From the NCBI GenBank assembly GCA_949825045.1, contig OX463814.1, forward strand, positions 34,800,383 to 34,864,382: DNA of 64,000 bases, written 5' to 3'. The DNA is from Argyresthia goedartella (lineage: Eukaryota > Arthropoda > Insecta > Lepidoptera > Argyresthiidae). Both the position numbers and the translations under genes were made by a program. The notes under the pieces are model-generated. The model searched no databases. It was not told the origin of the DNA and saw nothing but the letters and a program-made list of their open reading frames with translations. Position 1 is the first letter of the stretch, and every line of letters begins with the position of its first letter. This document shows positions 12,201 to 24,200 of the stretch, one piece after another.

Positions 12201-15200
12201 GCTTGGACGACGCTTTGTAGCCAACTTCGTTAAAGTTGAACATCAAATTGTAATGCCTCTATTACACTTACCATTCGTTTTATAATACGCCAACAGCTGC
12301 GCCATCAGATGCAGCGCCCTATTCGAGTCGGCCGGCAAGTCTAGCCGCAGCGCCAACTTGGCTAGCGCTGAGCACGCACACGCCACCGTGAACGACTCGC
12401 CGTTTATGAGCGCGCGGCGTAAGCCGGGGCCTTGCTCGGTAGTTGTAGTGTTGTTTGTGCTGTTAGGGATGAAAAAAAGATACAAGAGTGATGCAGAGAA
12501 TATTGATGATATAGATAGAAAGACGAATGAACACCTAGCCCTCCAGAAAACATGCTGTATCTTCTTATAGTGGTTCATTCAATCTCAATTTTCAAGTATA
12601 AAAACTTTGAAATATGTACAAAAGTGAACAGCACGCATAGCTCGCCCCACGCTGACGCGGTTATCGAGTATGTTACATGTTTATATCACTGACAGAGTCG
12701 CGAATTTCGTTGTTATGATGCGATAAATGCGAGTCATCTCTAAAGGGAGAGTTATTTCAGTAAACCATTAGTCTAGACTAGACAGACGACCTGGATCAAT
12801 TTTTGCAAAAGTAAGTAAATATAAACATAAAAATAAATCTCAGTAAGTAGGATTTAAGAGGCTGTGTAAGATGCCATTTGCAACAAAATGCGTTGTTTAT
12901 AGAAAAAGTTCCTTTTTCAAATCACTTTACGTCACACTTTGCTTTGTAAAGTTCATTTTACAGGTGAAGCTATGCAAAACTCCTTGGTGAAACAATCTCT
13001 TGAAACAACTGAAAAAAAAAACAACTTCACTTGCGACTGAAATAAAATAAATAATGTAGAGCCGCAACCAGGGCCTTCCAAATTTCACTAGGCTACACGT
13101 CACGAAGATAGTGTGGCACTATCTCAAAACTTAGTTCAAACTAACGGGCGCCAAATTGGATCTTGTTTAGTTATAGCTCACTAACGTCCCTTGTATAACA
13201 ATCTACTGATCTTCGTGTAGAGAGGTGTGAGTTCTATGCTCAGCGTGCTCAGCTATAAAAACTTCGGAGGGAGAGTGATCCTTGATCTGCTGAGAAAGAT
13301 TCCGTAATACATTAACACTTAATCAAAAGTCCACACTGACATTCCTGAAGAGGCAGATGCCGTTTTTACAAAGGCTGCTTAAGGTGCCGCTTTTCTGACG
13401 AAGATGCCAGCGACCAAACGCTAAATAAATAAACTCACGCAGGCAGATTGAAAGCGGACTGCGTGGCGTATGTGCCGTCGCTAGTGACGAGCTGTCTCGG
13501 TGCCGACGTGTCTTTCTGGGCTTCGGCGGCCTCCGCCTGCGGAAGGCAAGCTTTGGTTTAATTTTTAATGTATGGCATTGTTCACGTAAATTGGTGTACA
13601 CTACAATTATGAACAAAACTAGTTTACAGCGTCTCCATAATATTTGTCTTTTTTTCAAATGGGGAGAAGGGAGTACTCCGCCAGCCTCAATGTATGTCAG
13701 TATACCGACCTCCTCCTTACTCTCCTGCGCGGTGACAGCCGGCAGTGCAGCCGCCAGCGCGTCCAGGGCGGCGGCGTGTCGGAGTACTCCGCCAGCCTCA
13801 GTGTATGTCAGTATACCGACCTCCTCCTTACTCTCCTGCGCGGTGACAGCCGGCAGTGCAGCCGCCAGCGCGTCCAGGACGGCGGCAGCGCGCGCCGGCG
13901 TGTCGGAGTACTCCGCCAGCCTCAGTGTATGTCAGTATACCGACCTCCTCCTTACTCTCCTGCGCGGTGACAGCCGGCAGTGCAGCCGCCAGCGCGTCCA
14001 GGACGGCGGCAGCGCGCGCCGGCGTGTCGGAGTACTCCGCCAGCCTCAGTGTATGTCAGTATACCGACCTCCTCCTTACTCTCCTGCGCGGTGACAGCCG
14101 GCAGTGCAGCCGCCAGCGCGTCCAGGGCGGCGGCAGCGCGCGCCGGCGTGTCGGAGTACTCCGCCAGCCTCAGTGTATGTCAGTATACCGACCTCCTCCT
14201 TACTCTCCTGCGCGGTGACAGCCGGCAGTGCAGCCGCCAGCGCGTCCAGGGCGGCGGCAGCGCGCCCCGGCGTGTCGGAGTACTCCGCCAGCCTCAGTGT
14301 ATGTCAGTATACCGACCTCCTCCTTACTCTCCTGCGCGGTGACAGCCGGCAGTGCAGCCGCCAGCGCGTCCAGGACGGCGGCAGCGCGCCCCGGCGTGTC
14401 GGAGTACTCCGCCAGCCTCAGTGTATGTCAGTATACCGACCTCCTCCTTACTCTCCTGCGCGGTGACAGCCGGCAGTGCAGCCGCCAGCGCATCCAGGGC
14501 GGCGGCAGCGCGCGCCGGCGTGTCGGAGTACTCCGCCAGCCTCAGTGTATGTCAGTATACCGACCTCCTCCTTACTCTCCTGCGCGGTGACAGCCGGCAG
14601 TGCAGCCGCCAGCGCGTCCAGGGCGGCGGCAGCGCGCGCCGGCGTGTCGGAGTACTCCGCCAGCAGCCACAGGGCGGCGCGGGCGACGCGGGCGTTCTTT
14701 ATTGCGGGCACTGCTTCTACCAGTTTCTGGGGAGTGAATGGGTTGATTAGGTACTTCTATTTTATTTTATTTTATTTAGAAACAAACGGTCTTAAACAAA
14801 TTAAATAACATGATTTTTTAAATTTAGTTTCCTTAATGAAAACTAGGTTATCCAAACACATATTACATTATATTAGTTTATGTGACTGATACATAATGGA
14901 GGGTATTAAAACTCGTGATGGTAATAGAGGGCGCGAGCGAGAAGGTTAAAATGCACATTAAAATTGGAACAATTACTAAAATTAAGAGCAATTTTCTTAT
15001 TATTATTATTATTAGGATGAAAATTACTCTTAATTTTAGTAATTTTTCCAATTGTAATGTGCATTTTAACCTTCTCGCTCGCGAAGTTTCATGGTAGTAT
15101 TTGATTTTTATTTCAAACACAGAATTATGTATCAAATTTACGACTTTTATTATCCTATATAATATATACCTTATCAATCCATAGATTCTTTTACTATACC

Positions 15201-18200
15201 TCCCATACATCATCACTAACAAAAACGGAGTCAAAGGCCAGTAAACGCGAGCAATGCGAAATGGTTGCCGGAAATGAGATTATTGTTGAACGATGTTGTT
15301 GCCAGTATCACCTGAACCAAGACTTTTATGGTCCTACCGACCAGACCGTCCATACACGGTCTCGAGGTCAAGGAATTTTCTAAACGCAGCCGCAGAGGTT
15401 CCTTATTAGGGGTTACCGTCTTAGCGTATTTTTTTTTAAAGTTCCTATTTAGGGTTTACCCGAGTCTACAGGTTAATTAATTTAACCTTCCTTTTTTCTT
15501 CATTAAATGTCTATTTTCGCTTAAATGATAATTTTTTACGTAGTCATGGTATGAAATATCGTATGCAACTCTTGAATAAAATGGATTTATATCGAGGGCC
15601 ATGAATCACTCGCGTCGCTCAGATTCTAAAACTTGAATCACTTGTTACACTCGTGATTCAGTCGTTAGGATCCTGCACTTGCTCGTGATTTATCTATGGC
15701 CCTCGCTTTAAATCCGTCCTTTACTCACTACTATAAAAACCCATATTGACAAATACCTTAAAAACTAGATATATATAAAATTTTATATAGCTATAGCATA
15801 AGGCAGTAGAGATAAGTACGGTGACACAAGCGATATGTGCATTAGCTTAGGTTGGGCCAATAATGGAGGTTATGTGTGCATGCTATAAAAAGGGCGTGGG
15901 CGCCAGTCAGCGGGTCCTCCAGAGGCTGGCGAAGGGCATGTTCGCGCGTGCGGATACCTCTCAACATCCGCATATCCGCAACATGGCGCCGTACCACGCG
16001 CGCCCGCCCGACCACCGCCGCCTGCCACGCGACCTGGTTGCCTAGCCGGCGATCATCCAACGGAACACCCCAAGTGAGAAGATCTCCACCGCCCGCGAGG
16101 GCCCCCCGATGACCTGTCCATAGGAGTGGACAGAGGCGCTTCTTCAGGAAGAGATCCGATGATCTGACCCTGACTCCCCACGCCCCAGAATGGGTGCGTG
16201 AGAAGATTGCTTGATTGATTGATTGATTGTCAGCGGGTCAATCTGTATCGACCAGTCGTACGGAGCGCACCTCCTCCCATATTATTGGACTAGCTAGTCC
16301 CCGTGTCTAGTGTGGTTATTATGTATCTAGTACTCCCCGTGTTTAGTGTGACTGTAACTAGTGCTCCCAGTGTCAAGTGTCATTATTCTGTGTCTAATAC
16401 ATGATTCGTGCCCTAAAGTTAATAAACTGTGTTATAACAAAACTTTTGCCTCCAATGCTCGAGTACCCATCACACCCATCCTCGGGACGCCCTTAAGTCA
16501 TCGATCCTGACCCTTCTGCGACATATATGTAAATATCGACTTTTGACAAATGTTATGAATACCAAAAACGCGTCGCGAAGGCGCGCCGCGTCATCTAGTT
16601 ACCTGATAGATAAGTCCCCTTAGCTGCGGGAAGCTGTAGAGCGCCTCGCGCAGGAACAGCGCCACGTCGGCGGCGGCCGGCTCGCTGCCGTCGCCGAGCA
16701 TCGAGAGCAGCACCGGCGCCACCGAGCCTGCTACTTCTGGGAACTGAAACATTAAACAAACATATGGGGTACTATTTTAACGTATGACCGTAAATACAGT
16801 TTATTGACTAAAATGCTGATTTTGCCTAACAAAATTACTGAATTGCGCGACAAGCTGAGCGCGACTAAAATACTGGTTTTATCTGGCAAAATTACTGGAC
16901 TGCGTGGCTAGAATTCTGAAAAACAGCAACGTGGAAACCTTAATTTGAGTAACATAATCAACATAAAATACAAAAAGAGCCTTGGTTTTGGTAGGTCTTC
17001 GCTTAGCTCACCCACTTTATCGTTCACCTACCCTGACCTTCCCAGACAGTATTTATTTTATTTTATTTAATTTTTGTCACGCAATTCAGTAATTTTGTCG
17101 CGCAATAGAGAAGCTTCGGTTAAAATATTTGTCACATTAACAGCCAGTTGTAGAAACGATCTTTAAATTTTAAAGCGCCACAAAACGCTAGTGGTTTTCA
17201 ATATCATTTTTTTTTTTTGATAAAACATGGCTCTTACTTCTGAGTATAAAATGTTCATGACAGTTCACACGCCTTGACGTCACGCCCATTAGCGTTTTAT
17301 ACGGCTTTAAAATTTAAAGATCGTTTCTGCAACTCAGAGTTAACAATTTTTGAGACACAAAAACATAAAAGTCCCCTCTTTTGTGCATTTTCATTTCTAT
17401 TTAGTATTGATTTTCAACAATACATACGAATTTAAAGTAACGTTCATCACTTGTTTTAAAACACCCCATCAGAGCAAGTGACGTACTAGTTGTTGTCTCT
17501 CTTTCCTTTTAAGGCGACAAAAGGAGAAGGAAATTGACCCATAGCTCTGTCCAGGGCCGCAGAGAGAAAATCAGGGCCCGGGGGTATCCATGTTCGGGCC
17601 CCCTCCCTTCCCTTCAAATAAATCAGCTATTTCCGACTGTGATGTAATTATTTTTTTATCACACCTGCTCTGAAAATACATACTAATTATACCAATTAGA
17701 GGGAAGAAACGCCTTTATCCCGCCCTTCAAATCCTTTCATCCCAAGGTATGGAAGTTTGTATGAAAATCCTTCCGACCCAAGGGTGGGAAGTATGTATGA
17801 AATTCCATTACATACCCGTTTTTTTTTTTAATTTGTCAGCAGTCATACTGCAAAGAGACTTTAACTGTCTACTAATTAAATTTCAAGTAAATTGTTACTG
17901 GCCACATATAGTTTTTTTTTACCAGTTACCAACCTCCTTGGAGCATACAGAAAATTAAAAACGAAATTATTTTTGTATATAAAACGCGCGGAATCACGGA
18001 AGAAGTGGCTGCATGACCTTATGATCTTAGCCTACTCCAGAAACGGGCGAATAAAAAAAGGAAAAGCCCGCGCATTTTCGCAAAAACTTCGATTGATTTA
18101 GCATTTATCTTTGTGTTTTTTGTAAAATATGGATGCATTTATGTCTATAATTTTCCTCGTAGGTGTAATAAAAAGCACTATACATACCTCAGGATAAAGT

Positions 18201-21200
18201 ACAGTTCCATACCTCAAATGGTTTGCGCCCCTCGCAAGCTCGTGGCGCAAATGCCATAATCTCGGTATGGAACTGTCACTTTCTTCCCTCTGAAGTAATG
18301 TACTATTTTATCACACCTGCTCTGAAAATACATACTAATTATACCAATTAGAGGGAAGAAACGCCTTTATCCCGCCCTTCAAATCCTTTCATCCCAAGGT
18401 ATGGAAGTTTGTATGATAATCCTTCCGACCCAAGGGTGGGAAGTATGTATGAAATTCCATTACATACCCGGTTTTTTTTTTTATTTGAAGAGACTTTAAC
18501 TGTCTACTAATTAAATTTCAAGTAAATTATTACTGGCCACATACAGTTTTTTTTTACCAGTTACCAACCTTCTTGGTGCATACAGAAAATTAAAAACGAA
18601 ATTATTTTTGTATATAAAACGCGCGGAATCACGGAAGAAGTGGCTGCATGACCTTATGATCTTAGCCTACTCCAGAAACGGGCGAATAAAAAAAAGAAAA
18701 GCCCGCGCATTTTCGCAAAAACTTCGATTGATTTAGCATTTATCTTTGTGTTTTTTGTAAAATATGGATGCATTTATGTCTATAATTTTCCTCGTAGGTG
18801 TAATAAAAAGCACTATACATACCTCAGGATAAAGTACAGTTCCATACCTCAAATGGTTTGCGCCCCTCGCAAGCTCGTGGCGCAAATGCCATAATCTCGG
18901 TATGGAACTGTCACTTTCTTCCCTCTGAAGTAATGTACTATTAATTTGTGGATTTAAATGTACTAATAGTTTATATTATTATTATTTATTTATTAATTCT
19001 GAAAAACAGCAACGTGGAAACCTTAATTTGAGTAACATAATCAACATAAAATACAAAAAGAGCCTTGGTTTTGGTAGGTCTTCGCTTAGCTCACCCACTT
19101 TATCGTTCACCTACCCTGACCTTCCCAGACAGTATTTATTTTATTTTATTTAATTTTTGTCACGCAATTCAGTAATTTTGTCGCGCAATAGAGAAGCTTC
19201 GGTTAAAATATTTGTCACATTAACAGCCAGTTGTAGAAACGATCTTTAAATTTTAAAGCGCCACAAAACGCTAGTGGTTTTCAATATCATTTTTTTTTTT
19301 TTGATAAAACATGGCTCTTACTTCTGAGTATAAAATGTTCATGACAGTTCACACGCCTTGACGTCACGCCCATTAGCGTTTTATACGGCTTTAAAATTTA
19401 AAGATCGTTTCTGCAACTCAGAGTTAACAATTTTTGAGACACAAAAACATAAAAGTCCCCTCTTTTGTGCATTTTCATTTCTATTTAGTATTGATTTTCA
19501 ACAATACATACGAATTTAAAGTAACGTTCATCACTTGTTTTAAAACACCCCATCAGAGCAAGTGACGTACTAGTTGTTGTCTCTCTTTCCTTTTAAGGCG
19601 ACAAAAGGAGAAGGAAATTGACCCATAGCTCTGTCCAGGGCCGCAGAGAGAAAATCAGGGCCCGGGGGTATCCATGTTCGGGCCCCCTCCCTTCCCTTCA
19701 AATAAATCAGCTATTTCCGACTGTGATGTAATTATTTTTTTATCACACCTGCTCTGAAAATACATACTAATTATACCAATTAGAGGGAAGAAACGCCTTT
19801 ATCCCGCCCTTCAAATCCTTTCATCCCAAGGTATGGAAGTTTGTATGAAAATCCTTCCGACCCAAGGGTGGGAAGTATGTATGAAATTCCATTACATACC
19901 CGGTTTTTTTTTAATTTGTCAGCAGTCATACTGCAAAGAGACTTTAACTGTCTACTAATTAAATTTCAAGTAAATTGTTACTGGCCACATATAGTTTTTT
20001 TTTACCAGTTACCAACCTCCTTGGAGCATACAGAAAATTAAAAACGAAATTATTTTTGTATATAAAACGCGCGGAATCACGGAAGAAGTGGCTGCATGAC
20101 CTTATGATCTTAGCCTACTCCAGAAACGGGCGAATAAAAAAAGGAAAAGCCCGCGCATTTTCGCAAAAACTTCGATTGATTTAGCATTTATCTTTGTGTT
20201 TTTTGTAAAATATGGATGCATTTATGTCTATAATTTTCCTCGTAGGTGTAATAAAAAGCACTATACATACCTCAGGATAAAGTACAGTTCCATACCTCAA
20301 ATGGTTTGCGCCCCTCGCAAGCTCGTGGCGCAAATGCCATAATCTCGGTATGGAACTGTCACTTTCTTCCCTCTGAAGTAATGTACTATTTTATCACACC
20401 TGCTCTGAAAATACATACTAATTATACCAATTAGAGGGAAGAAACGCCTTTATCCCGCCCTTCAAATCCTTTCATCCCAAGGTATGGAAGTTTGTATGAT
20501 AATCCTTCCGACCCAAGGGTGGGAAGTATGTATGAAATTCCATTACATACCCGGTTTTTTTTTAATTTGTCAGCAGTCATACTGCAAAGAGACTTTAACT
20601 GTCTACTAATTAAATTTCAAGTAAATTATTACTGGCCACATACAGTTTTTTTTTACCAGTTACCAACCTTCTTGGTGCATACAGAAAATTAAAAACGAAA
20701 TTATTTTTGTATATAAAACGCGCGGAATCACGGAAGAAGTGGCTGCATGACCTTATGATCTTAGCCTACTCCAGAAACGGGCGAATAAAAAAAAGAAAAG
20801 CCCGCGCATTTTCGCAAAAACTTCGATTGATTTAGCATTTATCTTTGTGTTTTTTGTAAAATATGGATGCATTTATGTCTATAATTTTCCTCGTAGGTGT
20901 AATAAAAAGCACTATACATACCTCAGGATAAAGTACAGTTCCATACCTCAAATGGTTTGCGCCCCTCGCAAGCTCGTGGCGCAAATGCCATAATCTCGGT
21001 ATGGAACTGTCACTTTCTTCCCTCTGAAGTAATGTACTATTAATTTGTGGATTTAAATGTACTAATAGTTTATATTATTATTATTTTACTATATATTATA
21101 GTATATATTATATTAACTAAGTTCATAATAAACAATTAGATATCATGATTAACAAGTAATTTTAGAGGAAGTTCGATTACCTTAACGTTTATTCATGTAC

Positions 21201-24200
21201 AGTTTTATTTTAATAAAGTACAATATTATTTAGTCACTTTTTAGTAAATACTTATTCGTGTGTGAGACAAGCTTTTCTTGCTTTGGAGGAGGCGAAAACG
21301 TCGATAACTGAATTCAAGTTCAATTTTCTCGCCAATTCTGCTTCTAAACAAAGAGTTGCCAATCCTGACACTCTTGTTTGAGTTGAACAAGAACGGTGGA
21401 ATTTTTTTATCCTCGCAAGTACGCTAAATGAGCGTTCAGCACTGGCTACTGAAACTGGCAAGGTACAAAATATTCGCAGAGCGACACAAATGTTTGGGAA
21501 GAGATTTTGCAAGTTTTTTGCTGTGATGTCATTTAGCAACTGGAATGGAAGAAGACACGCAGTGAAGTTCGCTTCATAAATGTGCTTTAAATGAATGACT
21601 TCAGTTGATAGTTCTTGAGCAACGTCGGAAGCGTAATTCTCCAGAAAGTTGTCTGCCGCGTTTTTTATCTCTTCATCTTCCATCTCTTGGAACCTCCATA
21701 AAAATGAAAAAACCTTGACGATATCTCTAATTGCAGCAAATCTATGATGAATTCCGGAGATCACTGAATCTATTATCACGAAGAAAGTATTTCTTTTGAA
21801 TTCGATTTCTTCTTCAGTGCTGTCTTCATCGTCAGGCGTCGGCAAATGGTCAGCGCGTTTCTTCTTCCGAGGAACAGGCAATGTTGAAGAAGTGTCTTCC
21901 ATTTCATTCGCAACCATTTTGCATTCCCGCAAAATAATATTCCAACGATCACGCAGGAGCTGCAAATCGTCAACAAGACTCTCGAGATTCTTTTCTTCAA
22001 TGTCGATAGTTCCTCCCCTGGCTTGAAGAACGACGTTCCTTTCATTGATGGCGTTGAGAATTTTAAACCAAATAGATGACATTAAAACACATTCGAATTT
22101 GCTCATGTATTTTATGACTCCTTGCACATCTCTGCGATTTTCAGCGGACAAGTTCAGCTTTTTTAAATCTTCCAACGCATGTTTCAATCCAGGAAGTTTT
22201 TTTGCAAATGGTTTTACGGCGTCAATCCCAGCAGACCATCTTGTGTCGGACAGAGTATGAAGTGAATCCGGTATTCTAGCTTTTATAATCTCCCAACGTT
22301 GCGGACTTCCACTGAAGATGTTGAAACACTTCTGGACCACGCCGAAGAAAGTGATTGCTGAGGTGCAGCATTCCGCGGAATCGACTCCATCTAGGTTCAA
22401 GCTGTGAGCTGCACAAGGTGAATAAATTGCATTTGGATAATCGCGCTGAATCCATGCTTGTGCTCCTTTGTACGCGCCTTTCATATTTGCGCCATTATCA
22501 TATCCTTGTCCTCGACAATCATCCAGCGGGATTTCGTACTTCAGCAAAGTTTCACGTATCAAATTAGCGATAGCCTCACCCGTTTTTTCATTACAATCCA
22601 CAAAGGCTAAAAAGCGTTCTTCGATGTTGTATGTTTTTGCTTCAGTGTCGTAATGAAGGTAACGAAGAATGAAAGTCGTCTGCTCTACATGACTGGAATC
22701 AGGCGTTGCGTCTACAAGGATGGTAAAATATTTTGCTTCTTCTCTCTCTTTTAGAATATGCGACACAACTTGACTAGCACAAAGTTCTATAAACTCATTT
22801 TGAATGTCGGGTGAAAGATAGTGTACTTGCATACGTTGATGTGACTGCTGCGAACGTCGAACCTTTTCCAAATGTTCACGAAGAACTGGATCGTAGTGGC
22901 TGATCAATTCCAGAACCCCTAAGAAATTTCCGTTATTTCGCTCTCCAACAAGATTATTTTTCCCTCTGAAAGCCAACCCCCTCTCGCCCAAAAATAGAAT
23001 TGTATCCAGAATACGAGTCAAAATTTCTTTCCATTTTTGGGTTTCATTCACGATTTGTTCATTTAAGGCCGAATCAACAGTGAACTCCTTGTCAATTCGC
23101 AACTCTAACTGACGCCATTTTACGTAACACTGAATATGGTCTTTATTCTTCTCATGCGATGGTAACCTCTCATGCAATTTTTTCCACGCTTTATTTTTCG
23201 AATATCCATCGGCAGTACAGAGGTGTGATCTATTCTGTGTATTAATATTTAGTAAACGGCATGGTAAGCAGAAAAAGCATTTTTACTTGGACTCCAGATC
23301 AACCAATCACGTGGTACCGTCTTTCCATTTGGCATAATTCTTTGTAGAAGTGATGTAGAAAATGGTTCGTTTAATTTATCCCGTGGAAAAGTCGAAGGCA
23401 TTTTCTGACATCCTCGCCGAATAATGTCTTGAATCACATTAGGATGCGGAAATTCCATTTCAAGGTTTCCAATATCAAAATCATTAAGACAGTCAAACCT
23501 TGCTTGTACTTTGGCTGATTCTGCTGTTTCATTTTGGTTCGATGTATGGCCAATATTCAGAGTGTCATCACGGGTCATATCTTTGGAAGGAGCAATGTAG
23601 TCTGAAGAATTCACGGGTCCTTTTTCAGAAGTATCCGGAAGCTGCTGATTCTCTGAAGTTCCAGGAATGACTTCACTTGTACTTTGGGGGACATCTTTCT
23701 TCGAAAAAAAATCAAAAGCTGCAAGAGTTTTTTGTGATTTTTGTGTTTTTGAGATGTTCTGTTCTCGCTCCGCTCGCTCTTTTCTCTTCTGGCTTCCGGA
23801 TTTGTGTTGATACATTTTGGCTAACTGAAAAATATACACTGGTCAGCAAATAAACCGAGCCACCCGCTACCTAGGAACTCTGATTCGATTTTCTCAAAAA
23901 GTATAAAACTTACAACTATCAAAGTTATACCTACAAAAAGTGCGTTTCATGGTGATTAAAATGACTATAAATTAATTCGAAAGTACCGTCAACTCACATT
24001 GTAATCAAGCAACAAACACAATGCTAACGATTTGCTCTGTTTTCACCAGAGTTTGAAATTAGCGTTCTTTTTCTCTACAATGAGGGGAGTCGGATATTTC
24101 TTATCATTTCTTTAGTTTTTGCCCATCGTTTGCTCAGACGCGTGTGTTTTTGCTACTTTTTTCGATTAATAATGGATACAACACCTCAGGAAGCAGCTCA

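Larger units (their letters stand above)
16912..18985. repeat. Copy 1 of a 2.08-kb tandem duplication (hAT left end plus host flank)
   Basis: This copy starts aattctgaaaaacagc at 16912 and repeats from 18995 with almost no changes. It contains 640 bp of host flank with a MITE, the hAT target-site duplication (17544-17551) and about 1.4 kb of the hAT left end. Confidence 0.92.
18995..21084. repeat. Copy 2 of the 2.08-kb tandem duplication
   Basis: This copy is continuous with the rest of the hAT element, so it is the junction belonging to the complete element. The shared block ends near the attattattatt run at about 21080. Confidence 0.92.

Noticed and set aside
14556..14580. Cryptic donor GAGA|GTAAGG in exon 9 as the true exon end
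   Set aside because: It would leave phase 1, while exon 10 starts at phase 0 with a good family match; the GAG|GTCGGT donor keeps the frame.
13644..14808. Series of long overlapping plus-strand frames with repeated residues ([20 protein letters not shown])
   Set aside because: They are shadows on the opposite strand of the exon 9 minisatellite; they repeat with the 124-bp unit and have no family resemblance.
17749..20692. Recurring 60-70 codon plus-strand frames ([18 protein letters not shown])
   Set aside because: They repeat because of the 650-bp and 2.08-kb duplications, are very short and show no start context or family match.
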